Below, in pieces: positions 16,559 through 26,241 of a stretch of DNA of 32,135 nt. The stretch is taken from NCBI GenBank assembly GCA_028278085.1, contig JANQFB010000205.1, forward strand, positions 1 through 32,135, in the 5' to 3' direction. Source of the stretch: Chitinophagales bacterium (GTDB taxonomy: Bacteria > Bacteroidota > Bacteroidia > Chitinophagales > JANQFB01). Both the position numbers and the translations under genes were made by a program. The notes beneath the pieces are model-generated. The model was not told the origin of the DNA and did no database searches. It saw only the letters and a list, made by a program, of their open reading frames with translations. How positions within the stretch are numbered: position 1 is the stretch's first letter; the number at the start of each line of letters is the position of its first letter.

Positions 16559-17668
16559 TTAGAGGGTTTTGTAGGTACCCTGGTAAATGCAGCCGCCGAT
16601 ATTATCCTGTGACGACCCGGTTACCGAACTAAGCATATTCGGCTGTTTATTGACCCTCAGGGCGCCTGCCAGGCCGATGATAATGGCTTCCTTGAATTGG
16701 ATGGTTTGTTCCTCGGGAACCACCAGCTCGATAGGGCTGTGCGACTGGATCCTTTCGACCAGGAATTTGTTGAGGGCGCCGCCACCGGTAACCAGCATCT
16801 GCTCGTCGCCTTTAAAGCTTATGTTTTCTTTGGTTTGGATATAATTGATATCCTTGGCGATCTGCAGGGCGATATGCTCACATACCGTATTCAGCTTATC
16901 TTCGGTGTTGATATTGGATCGACGGATCACGGGCATAAACACCCGGCTGACCCAACCCCCGCTTAATGATTTCGGATAATCTTTCTCGAAATACCAGGAT
17001 TGGTTCAGGTTATCCAGCAGGTCTTCATTCATCTGGCCGCTGGCCGCAAATTCACCCCCGGCATCATAGGGCGCATTCAGGTCCCTGGCCAGGGCATTCA
17101 GGGCGAGATTGGCCGCACAAATATCGAAAGCCACCTGGACGTCCTCACTTACATGACAGGAGATATTCACGATCCCGCCGAGGTTCAGGTAGAATTTATA
17201 ACCGGGGTAAAGGTATTTTTCGCCGATCGGTACAATAGGCGTTCCCTGACCGCCTAAAGCCACATCCATCGTCCGGAAATCACAAACGACCGGCAGGCCG
17301 GTTTCGGCGGCAATGGCCGATCCGTCACCGATCTGGCTGGTTAACTTGTTTTCAGGCTGGTGAAAGATCGTTTGCCCGTGGGAAGCGATAAAATCAGCTT
17401 CATCGCGTATCCCGTGCTCCTCGATAAAATCATTGACCAGGTTGCCTAAATAATGACCGAAAAAAAAGTGCGTTTTCAGGTAATTGATGGCATTCTGTAA
17501 AACCAGCTTCGAAAGTCGTAATTGCCACACCACCGGATAAGGGATACAGGCTGATTTTAAGACCTCATAACTCCATTTGCCACCGTCCTCTTTGAACTCA
17601 CAATAAGCGATATCCAAACCATCTAAGGAAGATCCTGACATTAAGCCAATTACCTTATAACTACTCAT
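16559..17668 (-). CDS. anmK: anhydro-N-acetylmuramic acid kinase
   Basis: 369 aa: IGLMSGSSLDGLDIAYCEF, ASHGQTIFH, GDGSAIAAETGLPVVCDFRTMDVALGGQGTPIVPIGE, NLGGIVNIS, LVTGGGALN. Confidence 0.93.
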   Translation of the reverse strand: MSSYKVIGLMSGSSLDGLDIAYCEFKEDGGKWSYEVLKSACIPYPVVWQLRLSKLVLQNAINYLKTHFFFGHYLGNLVNDFIEEHGIRDEADFIASHGQTIFHQPENKLTSQIGDGSAIAAETGLPVVCDFRTMDVALGGQGTPIVPIGEKYLYPGYKFYLNLGGIVNISCHVSEDVQVAFDICAANLALNALARDLNAPYDAGGEFAASGQMNEDLLDNLNQSWYFEKDYPKSLSGGWVSRVFMPVIRRSNINTEDKLNTVCEHIALQIAKDINYIQTKENISFKGDEQMLVTGGGALNKFLVERIQSHSPIELVVPEEQTIQFKEAIIIGLAGALRVNKQPNMLSSVTGSSQDNIGGCIYQGTYKTL

Positions 17669-17736
17669 ATTTCAATGGATTAAAGATGAAAACCTAAGAT
17701 ATGAAACATTGAAAAAATCTAAAAATTTATTAAACG

Positions 17737-18093
17737 TTATTTTCTGAAAGTCACGATGTACTGGGCCACCGATTCTATTTCCGCCGGGCTCAGCATATGC
17801 TTATACCCGACCATTGCTTTTTTGCCTGTTTGGATGATGCTGATCACCGAATCCAGGGGGAGTCTCGAACCCGACAGATCCGCAGCTCCACCGATAGACA
17901 GGGTACCGTCGGCACCATGACACACCTTGCAGTTTTGCTTATAAACCTTAATTCCCAGGTTCAGGCTTATCGGTTGATTAGATGGGGTTTGAGGATGTGC
18001 CTGAACCTCCTGATCATTGCTTTTTTCCGCTTGATGATTACATCCTGTGATCCATATACTGATGATCAATAAAGACCAAAAAACCGATCTCAT
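17737..18093 (-). CDS. c-type cytochrome (monoheme) lipoprotein
   Basis: Lipobox-like ISIWITGC and heme motif CKVCH (YKQNCKVCHGADGTLSIGGAADLSGSRL...MVGYKHMLSPAEIESVAQYIVTF). Confidence 0.9.
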   Translation of the reverse strand: MRSVFWSLLIISIWITGCNHQAEKSNDQEVQAHPQTPSNQPISLNLGIKVYKQNCKVCHGADGTLSIGGAADLSGSRLPLDSVISIIQTGKKAMVGYKHMLSPAEIESVAQYIVTFRK

Positions 18094-18094
18094 C

Positions 18095-18487
18095 CTAATT
18101 GAACAACAATGGTGTTTTTAAGAACGATAGTAGCACCAGGTAAATAAACAACAATGCGGAAATGATGATCATTATGCGATTGTTCTTTTTGAAGCCTATA
18201 ATACCCATTGGAATGGCGATAACGACCAGCAACAGCTTCAGGTGAAACCACCCGCCGATGTTGGTGAAACCGATCTGAACCAGCATGATCACTCCCAGAC
18301 TCAAAAAAGCCAATGCGATCAGCATTTCCGGTATCCTTGCGATCTTTTGGTATTTTTCCAGGCTCTCGTTTTTCCCGGTTAAGATCATGAAGGTTTTAAT
18401 CAGAAAACTGATCAGAAAAATGACAACTAATAAAGTATGGGTATGTTTTAGACCTGTCAATTTAAATTTCCTGCAAAGCGCCAACAA
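18095..18487 (-). CDS. small four-TM membrane protein, SirB-like family
   Basis: 130 aa, four hydrophobic segments: LKHTHTLLVVIFLISFLIKTFMIL...GWFHLKLLLVVIAIPMGIIGFKKN. One nt from the downstream cytochrome gene. Start uncertain (TTG at 18487 or TTG at 18460). Confidence 0.6.
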   Translation of the reverse strand: MLALCRKFKLTGLKHTHTLLVVIFLISFLIKTFMILTGKNESLEKYQKIARIPEMLIALAFLSLGVIMLVQIGFTNIGGWFHLKLLLVVIAIPMGIIGFKKNNRIMIIISALLFIYLVLLSFLKTPLLFN

Positions 18488-18515
18488 AGATAGCTAATTT
18501 ATCAAGAAATTCAAG

Positions 18516-19265
18516 CTACAATTCAGCCATCCGGCTTAAAAAATGTTCCTTGTAATTCCGGGATACACCAACGATCGTATCATCGACCATAACGACCTGT
18601 CCACCTTTGGCGCTGATGTATTTTTTGATATGCTCCATATTGATCAGGTGAGATTGATGGACACGTAGGAAATTGTAGTCGCCCAATAATTCTTCATACT
18701 CCTTCAGGATCTTGGAAACAGTGATCTTGTTCCCATTGGAGAGGTATAACTGGGTATAGCTGCCATCCGCTTCACACCGGATAATATCCTTGATCCGTAT
18801 AAATAATAATCCTTCGGAGGTCGGGATGGCAATTTTCTTTTGGCTGAGGTCTTTTTTCTTGAAGTTTTCTTTTAGGATCTCGTAACTCAGCTTGGGTTGT
18901 TCGCTGGAAATTTTTTCACTCACTTTGGAAACCGCAATTTCCAGTTCTTCGATATTGATCGGTTTCATGAGGTAATCGATAGCACAGGCCTTAAATGCCT
19001 GGATGGCATAATGATCGTGCGCGGTGGCGAAGATGAGCTCGAAATTGATCTTGTCCAGTTTATCCAGCAGGTCGAATCCTGTTTCACCCTGCATTTTCAC
19101 ATCCAAAAAAACCAGGTCGGGCTTGTGCCTTTTAATGGCAGCAATACCGCCTTTGACGTTTTCTTCACGGGCCAGTACTTCTACATTCGGGCAGTATTCC
19201 TCGAGAAGGTCGCAAAGGTTTTCCCGGGCTTTTTCCTCATCATCGATTATGATAGTTTTGATCAT
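18516..19265 (-). CDS. LytTR family DNA-binding response regulator
   Basis: REC domain (IIIDDEEKARENL...LVFLDVKMQGETGFDLL...FATAHDHYAIQAFKACAIDYLMKPI) plus LytTR domain (IIRCEADGSYTQLYLSNGNKITVSKILKEYEELLGDYNFLRVHQSHLINMEHI). Confidence 0.94.
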   Translation of the reverse strand: MIKTIIIDDEEKARENLCDLLEEYCPNVEVLAREENVKGGIAAIKRHKPDLVFLDVKMQGETGFDLLDKLDKINFELIFATAHDHYAIQAFKACAIDYLMKPINIEELEIAVSKVSEKISSEQPKLSYEILKENFKKKDLSQKKIAIPTSEGLLFIRIKDIIRCEADGSYTQLYLSNGNKITVSKILKEYEELLGDYNFLRVHQSHLINMEHIKKYISAKGGQVVMVDDTIVGVSRNYKEHFLSRMAEL

Positions 19266-19342
19266 TACGAGGGCTGTTTATGGATGCACGTTAGGGTTAA
19301 ATATATCCTTCTGCAAAATATGAAAATATTTTTAAAAATATC

Positions 19343-20119
19343 TTATCCGGATCGGTGAATGGCGATGAGATCGAGGAATTCAAGGAGCGCCTCCACGGTT
19401 TTTTCCGGTTCTTCGAACATGGCCATATGCCCGCTGTTGTCGAAAATATGGATACTGGCTTCCTCCGCCAGGGAGAGCTGGGTTAAACCCATGGACAGCG
19501 GAAGGGCGGTATCCTGACGGCCCAGGAGGAAAAATACCGGGTACCGGGCGGTTTGCAAAACGGCTTGCCGGTCTTTCCGTTTGGCCATGGCTATCGTAGC
19601 ATTGATGATACCCCCGGCCTTATAAGCTAAAGTCCTTTGGTAAAGGGTTTCGATCAAGCCGGGGTTCGCCCGGGCAAAATCCGGTGCAAAAAGTGTGGGC
19701 AGGAAGGCCGACAAAAATTTAGTGGTGCCGTTCTCACGGATAAAAGCCACGGCTTTGTGCCTGTTCCGGACCTTTTCCTCACTATCGGCGAAAGGATGGG
19801 AATGGCATAACCCCAGCCCGGCTATAAATGCCGGATATTTTTCGGCTAGCGCCAGGCTAACATATCCGCCCATGGAATGACCGATCACCACTGCCTTTGC
19901 CAGATCATGGCATTGATCATAAACGTATCGGGCATAAGCTTCGATCGACGGTTCAACCGAAACGTCCGCCGCACTTCCGAAGCCGGGCAGATCAGGGGCA
20001 AAGACCTTGACGCTTGCAGGCAGGTGGGGGATAAGCGGTTCCCAGATCCGGCTGTCTTCACAGAAGCCATGCAGCAAAACCAGGTTCAACGGGTCCGATT
20101 GCTTGGAATTATCGGGCAT
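19343..20119 (-). CDS. alpha/beta fold hydrolase
   Basis: LVLLHGFCEDSRIWEPLIPHL...APDLPGFG...VVIGHSMGGYVSLALAEKYP (GxSxG), FLLGRQDTALP, FDNSGHMAMFEEPE. Confidence 0.9.
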   Translation of the reverse strand: MPDNSKQSDPLNLVLLHGFCEDSRIWEPLIPHLPASVKVFAPDLPGFGSAADVSVEPSIEAYARYVYDQCHDLAKAVVIGHSMGGYVSLALAEKYPAFIAGLGLCHSHPFADSEEKVRNRHKAVAFIRENGTTKFLSAFLPTLFAPDFARANPGLIETLYQRTLAYKAGGIINATIAMAKRKDRQAVLQTARYPVFFLLGRQDTALPLSMGLTQLSLAEEASIHIFDNSGHMAMFEEPEKTVEALLEFLDLIAIHRSG

Positions 20120-20182
20120 TCTTTAGGGCTAATGGCTACTTTGGTGATATTTTTCTATATTAGCCCGGTAAATTTAGGAAAC

Positions 20183-23161
20183 ATGAATCAACTGCTGCTG
20201 TTTTTTTCTATGATGGGTATGGCGCTGTGGCTATCGGCGCAATCAACATTTCCGGTGGCCGGTATAGCAGATGAACGGGAAGGTTTCTATGCTTTTACGA
20301 ATGCAACGATCGTTATGGCCCCGGGTCAGCAAATATCCGGTGCAACCCTGTTGATCAAGGAAGGCCGGATCCGGGCGGTGGGCAAAGATGTGTCTATCCC
20401 TGACGGAGCCGTTACCATCGACCTGGAAGGGAAATATATCTATCCCTCCTTTATCGACATTTTCAGCAACTATGGGATGCCCAAAGCCAAAAAAGCTAAA
20501 AAAGAAAGCCATCAACAGCCTAAAGCCCAGGTAAACTCCCTTAAAAAAGGACCTTTTCACTGGAACCAGGCGATCAAGCCCGAAGTGGAAGCCGTCGAGC
20601 TGTTTAAAACAAGCGCCGAGGATGCGGCGGCGTTCCGCAAATATGGATTCGGGGCGGTTTTAACCCATAAAAATGACGGCATTGCCCGGGGTACCGGATG
20701 CGTAGTCTTGTTAGGCAATGACAAAGCCCAGGAGATGGTCATTAAAAACAGGGCAGCAGCACATTATTCTTTTAAAAAAGGCAGCTCCAAACAGCAATAT
20801 CCCGGATCCTTGATGGGTACCATCGCACTCTTGCGGCAAACCTACCTGGATGCAAGGTGGTATATAAAAACCGCCGGTAAGGTGGAAAGCAATGTTTCGC
20901 TGGAAGCCTGGATCAAGAATCAATCCTTACCGCAGATCTTCGAAGTTGGGGAGAAGTGGTCGGTGATAAGGGCCGATAAGATCGGTGATGAATTCGGAAA
21001 GCAATACATCATCAAAGGGGCGGGCGACGAATATCAATGCCTGGAAGAGATCCGTTCCACCGGCGCCAGGATGATCATACCGCTGAAATACCCCGCTCCA
21101 TTCGAGGTGTCCGATCCCTACCGGGCCATGCAGGTTGGCTTGAAGGAAATGAAACATTGGGAATCAGCACCCTCCAATGCCGCTTACCTGGAACAAGCCG
21201 GTATTGAATTTGCTTTGACTATGGCCGGTTTGAAAAAAAAGCAGGAATTTATCCCTAACCTGCATAAAGCGGTTGAGAGAGGGTTGAGTGAGGAAACCGC
21301 CCTGAAAGCCCTGACCACCATTCCAGCCGGTATGTTATCCATGGAAAATGAATTGGGAACCCTCGAAAAAGGGAAAATTGCCAATTTCTTTATTGCCTCG
21401 GCACCTGTTTTTGAGAAAAGGCATATTATATATGAAAACTGGGTCAACGGAAAGCGGTATGTCGTCAACAACATGTCGGTCAAAGATATCAGGGGAAGTT
21501 ATGAACTGGCTTTTGCCGGTAATACTTATCCCCTCAAAGCGACCGGTGATGTAGCCCGGCCAAAGCTCAGCATTCATCCCGATGATACCACCCGGATCCC
21601 TGTGAAATTCGATCTCAAGGGGGAATTGATCAACCTCGTTTTTAGTTTTGACCAAAAGCCACCCCGGAAAATGATCCGGCTAAGCGGCTATTTCGAGGGA
21701 CGAAACTGGAAAGGCCGCGGACAAATGGAAGACGGCCGGTGGATCGATTGGTCGGCCACCTTTAAGCAGGAGCCGGAGGAAGAAAGATCAAGGTCGAAAA
21801 AGGAAAAGTCAATCAAGCCTGGTGATATTCTCTTGCCGTTTCAGGCCTATGGCCGGAAAGCCTTGCCCACCCGGGAGCATGTGTTGATCCGGAATGCCAC
21901 CGTTTGGACCAACGAATCGGAAGATATCCTGGAAAGTGCCGATGTCAGGATAAATGATGGAAAGATCGTGGCTGTCGGGAAAAGCCTGGCTCCCCAAGGA
22001 GCGACCGTTATTGACGGTACGGGCAAGCATGTTACTTCGGGAATTATCGATGAACACTCCCATATTGCTATCAAAAGCGGGGTGAATGAGTGCACCCAGG
22101 TCGTTACGGCCGAAGTCAGGATCGGGGATGTGATCAACCCGGAAAATATAAACGTTTACCGGCAATTGGCCGGAGGCGTAACCGCCGCACAATTGTTGCA
22201 TGGCTCCTGTAATCCCATTGGTGGCCAGTCGGCTTTGGTCAAATTCCGTTGGGGCCAATCGGCCGAAGGGATGAAAATTGCCGGCGCCGACGGCTTTATC
22301 AAATTTGCCCTGGGGGAGAATGTCAAACGGTCGAGGGATAACCGCAATAAGCGTTACCCGGATACCCGGATGGGCGTGGAGCAGGTATTTTATGATGCGT
22401 TCACCCGGGCTAAAAAGTACCAAAAGGAAACGGCCAATAAACTTTCGCCCATACCCTCCCGCAAGGACCTGGAACTGGAAGCGCTGGTGGAAATATTGGA
22501 AGAGAAAAGATTTATCACCTGTCATTCCTATGTGCAATCGGAGATCAATATGCTGATGCATGTAGCCGATTCCATGGGTTTTAAGGTCAATACTTTTACC
22601 CATATCCTGGAAGGCTATAAGGTAGCCGACAAAATGAAAGCCCACGGGGTGGGCGGCTCCACCTTTTCGGATTGGTGGGCCTATAAATTCGAGGTTTATG
22701 ATGCGATCCCTTATAATGGCGCGCTCATGCATAACCAGGGTGTGGTAACAGCCTATAATTCCGATGATGCGGAAATGGGCAGACGGCTGAACCAGGAAGC
22801 GGCCAAAGCGGTAAAATACGGGGGTGTGTCCGAAGAAGAAGCCTGGAAGTTCGTTACCCTCAATCCTGCCAAGCTGCTGCACCTGGATGATAAAATGGGC
22901 AGTATAAAGGTTGGCAAAGACGCCGATATTGTCATCTGGTCCGAAAATCCCTTGTCGATATATGCCAAAGCGGAAAAGACTTTTGTCGACGGTGTCCGTT
23001 ATTTCGACCAAGAAGAAGACCAAGAACTTCGTCAGTATATCGCTGCGGAAAGGAACCGGCTGATCCAGGCGATGTTAGCGGCCAAGAAAAGGGGAAGCAA
23101 AACCCAGGCCGCAAAGCCAAAACCCGATGATAGTTACCATTGTAAGGATGCGAATCCTTAA
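20183..23161 (+). CDS. amidohydrolase family protein with two tandem amidohydrolase-like modules
   Basis: Start at ATG 20183 (MNQLLLFFSMMGMALWLSAQ signal peptide). The second module has GIIDEHSHIAIKSGVNE, FITCHSY, FTHILEGYK, YNSDDAEMGRR and LNPAKLLHLDDKMGSIKVGKDADIVIW. The ORF-track extension to 19877 is antisense to the hydrolase gene and rejected. Confidence 0.9.
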   Translation: MNQLLLFFSMMGMALWLSAQSTFPVAGIADEREGFYAFTNATIVMAPGQQISGATLLIKEGRIRAVGKDVSIPDGAVTIDLEGKYIYPSFIDIFSNYGMPKAKKAKKESHQQPKAQVNSLKKGPFHWNQAIKPEVEAVELFKTSAEDAAAFRKYGFGAVLTHKNDGIARGTGCVVLLGNDKAQEMVIKNRAAAHYSFKKGSSKQQYPGSLMGTIALLRQTYLDARWYIKTAGKVESNVSLEAWIKNQSLPQIFEVGEKWSVIRADKIGDEFGKQYIIKGAGDEYQCLEEIRSTGARMIIPLKYPAPFEVSDPYRAMQVGLKEMKHWESAPSNAAYLEQAGIEFALTMAGLKKKQEFIPNLHKAVERGLSEETALKALTTIPAGMLSMENELGTLEKGKIANFFIASAPVFEKRHIIYENWVNGKRYVVNNMSVKDIRGSYELAFAGNTYPLKATGDVARPKLSIHPDDTTRIPVKFDLKGELINLVFSFDQKPPRKMIRLSGYFEGRNWKGRGQMEDGRWIDWSATFKQEPEEERSRSKKEKSIKPGDILLPFQAYGRKALPTREHVLIRNATVWTNESEDILESADVRINDGKIVAVGKSLAPQGATVIDGTGKHVTSGIIDEHSHIAIKSGVNECTQVVTAEVRIGDVINPENINVYRQLAGGVTAAQLLHGSCNPIGGQSALVKFRWGQSAEGMKIAGADGFIKFALGENVKRSRDNRNKRYPDTRMGVEQVFYDAFTRAKKYQKETANKLSPIPSRKDLELEALVEILEEKRFITCHSYVQSEINMLMHVADSMGFKVNTFTHILEGYKVADKMKAHGVGGSTFSDWWAYKFEVYDAIPYNGALMHNQGVVTAYNSDDAEMGRRLNQEAAKAVKYGGVSEEEAWKFVTLNPAKLLHLDDKMGSIKVGKDADIVIWSENPLSIYAKAEKTFVDGVRYFDQEEDQELRQYIAAERNRLIQAMLAAKKRGSKTQAAKPKPDDSYHCKDANP

Positions 23162-23221
23162 TCGGTGTTCGATATTCCCAACGAGGATGCTGACTACTAT
23201 ACAAAAATATAATTGGCAACA

Positions 23222-24532
23222 ATGTTGAAACAAGTTACATACATCCTGAATATCCTGTTCTTAAGCTGCTTTACGCTTTGGACTGTTCAGGCCCAGGATC
23301 CCGTTCCGGCTTCTCCGCAAACAGAACCCATCCTGCTGATCGGGGGAACGGCGCATATCGGTAACGGAAAAGTCATTGAAAACAGCGCTATCATTATTGA
23401 AGCAGGCAAGATCAAAAATATTGCCAATGCTCAGATCATCAAGCTGGGTGATTTTAAAGGAAAAACCATCCGGTGTGAAGGCAAGCATATCTATCCTGGG
23501 TTTATCGCTCTGAACACCAATATCGGCTTAACCGAGGTCAATGCCGTTCGGGCCAGCCGGGATTTCGATGAACTGGGCGCCATCAATCCGAATGTCCGGG
23601 CATTGATCGCTTATAATGCCGAATCGAAGATCATTCCTACGGTTAGAAGCAATGGCGTATTGATAGCCCAATCCACACCGAGGGGCGGGCTGATCTCCGG
23701 CACTTCTTCCCTGATGATGCTCGATGGCTGGAATTGGGAGGATGCCATGTATAAAGCCGATGACGGGGTCCATATGAACTGGCCGCAATCCTATATCCGG
23801 AGAGGATGGTGGGGATCGTCAAGGGGAATGGAGATCAATAAAAAGAAAAAGAAGGATATCCAAAAGCTGGCCGATATCTTTGAAGCGGCAGCCGCCAATG
23901 CCGAGGGATCGAGATCTCCCAACCTGAGATTGGCTTCCATGGCAGGATTGTTTACCGGCCGGCAACGCTTATATATCCATACCAACCAGGTCAATGAGAT
24001 CATTGAATCGATCCGTTTCGCCCAGTCCTATGGCGTTAAAAAGATCGTGCTGGTAGGCGGCAGGGATGCCTGGATGGCGGCTGATTTCCTGAAAGAACAT
24101 GATATTCCGGTCATCCTGGCTAAGATCCATTCCCTGCCTTCCCGATCCGATGACGATATCGACCTGTCGTTCCGTTTACCCTATCTGCTGCAAGAGGCGG
24201 GTATCCTGTATTGTCTCAGCTATAGCGGTGGCGCCACCGGAAGCCGTAATTTGCCTTTCCTGGCAGGAACGGCTGCCGCTTACGGGCTGACCAAAGAACA
24301 GGCGGTTGCAGCCGTTAGCGCGAATGCCGCCAAGATCCTGGGCATCGACCAAACCACCGGAACACTGGAGCCCGGTAAAGATGCTACTTTGTTTGTTTCT
24401 TCCGGTGATGCCCTGGATATGAGAAGCAACCAGGTGGAACATGCTTTTATCAACGGCAAAGCCATCCGGCTAAGCAGTCATCATACGATGCTTTATGAAA
24501 AATATAAAGGCAAGTATGAAAGAGGGGAATGA
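23222..24532 (+). CDS. amidohydrolase-fold family protein (probable pseudoenzyme), secreted
   Basis: Signal peptide MLKQVTYILNILFLSCFTLWTVQAQ; KHIYPGFIALNTNIGLTEV in place of the HxH segment; C-terminal NAAKILGIDQTTGTLEPGKDATLFV typical of the imidazolonepropionase-like group. Follows the preceding amidohydrolase gene. Confidence 0.85.
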   Translation: MLKQVTYILNILFLSCFTLWTVQAQDPVPASPQTEPILLIGGTAHIGNGKVIENSAIIIEAGKIKNIANAQIIKLGDFKGKTIRCEGKHIYPGFIALNTNIGLTEVNAVRASRDFDELGAINPNVRALIAYNAESKIIPTVRSNGVLIAQSTPRGGLISGTSSLMMLDGWNWEDAMYKADDGVHMNWPQSYIRRGWWGSSRGMEINKKKKKDIQKLADIFEAAAANAEGSRSPNLRLASMAGLFTGRQRLYIHTNQVNEIIESIRFAQSYGVKKIVLVGGRDAWMAADFLKEHDIPVILAKIHSLPSRSDDDIDLSFRLPYLLQEAGILYCLSYSGGATGSRNLPFLAGTAAAYGLTKEQAVAAVSANAAKILGIDQTTGTLEPGKDATLFVSSGDALDMRSNQVEHAFINGKAIRLSSHHTMLYEKYKGKYERGE

Positions 24533-24540
24533 TGAAAATC

Positions 24541-25881
24541 CTACCGCAGGATATTGAACTTCCGAACGATCGCTCCGCTTTCGGAACGGATCTTTAACAA
24601 ATACATGCCTGCTTCCAGACCGGATACAGCGAGCCGGATCTGTTGCTGATTACCTGTAACCGGTTCGACCCGGATCGTTTGCCCCAATACATTGGCTACT
24701 TCCAGGTTTTCGGCCACCAGGGCGCCCATCATAATGTTCAGGGTTCCCGCAGTCGGATTGGGATAGATCTTTACGCTGGCCAGGCGATGGTCGGGATCTT
24801 TCACGGCATTGACGATGCTTACTTCCTTATCCACGGCACAAACTTCCATCTCCTGTTCATTGGGTCCGATCGCTTTTACCTCGTTGCCAAAGTTCAGCCC
24901 CAGGTAGGCAGATCCGGACAGGTCGTCTTCCATTACAATGATAAAACTGGCAATGGCCCCTCTCCCGGAAACAGCATTATGGTCGGTACGTGTGAAACCG
25001 GCTTCAAGGGTACCGGTACCCGGGAAATCCTGGATGACATCGAGCGAATTTTGTGCACCGCCCAGCCATCCGGTGAAGTCCATCGCAAAAGAACCGGCTT
25101 TGATCAGCGAGGGGTCGTAATCGATCGTAAAACCGAGGGCATAGACATTTTTAGCCGAATCAGTGGCATCCCCGTAATGGACGGTGCCCATAACGGTATC
25201 ACCCGCACTTACGGAATCGCTGGGAAAGTTGAAAAACAACGGCGGATTCCCGGGATCGCAAGGGGCCCTGCCGGTTGATTTGCTATGGGTTAAATGATAA
25301 TTTTGAAAAATAGCAGTGGTATCGTCGGCATTGATCATTCCATCACCATTGCAATCGGCGTATTTATAATCCGTGCTATCGGCGAAGCTTGTGTTCCAGT
25401 CGAAAGCGAGCTTTGGCGACCAGGAAATGTCTATGGAATCTCTCGGAACCCCCTGGGATCCAAAAGCAATACCGATAGGGAATATGTCGAGGTAATTGAC
25501 GATACCGTCGTTATTGGCATCGCCCGGCCAGATGCTGTCGCCACCGATCACGATGGTCTGGCACAGGGAGTCCGCACATCCCGAATCGTTTACCGCTAAG
25601 CATATCGTATACGTACCGTTGACGATATAGGTATGGGTGGGATTTTCAGCCGTGGAGCTGTTCCCGTCACCAAAATTCCAGGCGAAAACGACCGAGGCGG
25701 TATCGAAATTCGTGGATGTATTCGTGAAAGCAACGGTATTGGTTGAATCCATTGTATAGGTAAAGTTTGCCACACACTGCGCATTTGCGTCCCCCATGAT
25801 TACCAGGCAAAGCCCACCAAGCATTAAATAGTTCCTGCAATCACATAGCAATTTGAAAAGTTTGTTGTCAAATTCCATCAT
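24541..25881 (-). CDS. PKD, dockerin-like, cohesin-like T9SS type A sorting domain protein
   Basis: PKD: VFAWNFGDGNSSTAENPTHTYIVNGTYTICL. Dockerin-like Ca loops: GDANNDGIVNYLDI and DCNGDGMINADDT. Cohesin-like: SVSAGDTVMGTVHYGDATDSAKNVYALGFTIDYDPSLIKAG...GRGAIASFIIVMED. C-terminal VKIYPNPTAGTLNIMM...LEAGMYLLKI...KFNILR. Confidence 0.85.
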   Translation of the reverse strand: MMEFDNKLFKLLCDCRNYLMLGGLCLVIMGDANAQCVANFTYTMDSTNTVAFTNTSTNFDTASVVFAWNFGDGNSSTAENPTHTYIVNGTYTICLAVNDSGCADSLCQTIVIGGDSIWPGDANNDGIVNYLDIFPIGIAFGSQGVPRDSIDISWSPKLAFDWNTSFADSTDYKYADCNGDGMINADDTTAIFQNYHLTHSKSTGRAPCDPGNPPLFFNFPSDSVSAGDTVMGTVHYGDATDSAKNVYALGFTIDYDPSLIKAGSFAMDFTGWLGGAQNSLDVIQDFPGTGTLEAGFTRTDHNAVSGRGAIASFIIVMEDDLSGSAYLGLNFGNEVKAIGPNEQEMEVCAVDKEVSIVNAVKDPDHRLASVKIYPNPTAGTLNIMMGALVAENLEVANVLGQTIRVEPVTGNQQQIRLAVSGLEAGMYLLKIRSESGAIVRKFNILR

Positions 25882-26241
25882 TCTTGATTTAATAAATTAT
25901 TCTTTCACCTTACAAAGATGTTATGATAATCACGAAAAAACAAATACAAAATAGCCTGTTTTCCGGTAATTTTGAACATAGTAATTATAACCCTTAACTT
26001 TTAATTGGCTGATAACCAGATAATAGTGAAAATGTAATTTGTGTTATTTTGTTTTTTTTCCGAGAAAAATTCTAATTAATAAGGAGAAAAGGATATATTT
26101 ATTGCTATCCCGGTAATTTGCGGGGCTGTTTTTCCACGGCTAGGCTAGCTAAAATATTGACCAGCAAAGACCAATTACCTTAGAGAGAATAATCATATAA
26201 AAGCGGCATGATCATCGAAGCAAACGCGGAGACAGGAAAGG

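Noticed and set aside
19877-20182. N-terminal extension of the amidohydrolase ORF in the track
   Set aside because: It is antisense to the alpha/beta hydrolase gene; a proper signal peptide starts at ATG 20183.
21809-23023. 404-aa minus-strand ORF
   Set aside because: Antisense to the amidohydrolase gene, which has clear family motifs. The antisense translation has no recognisable domain; long shadow ORFs are expected from the codon bias.
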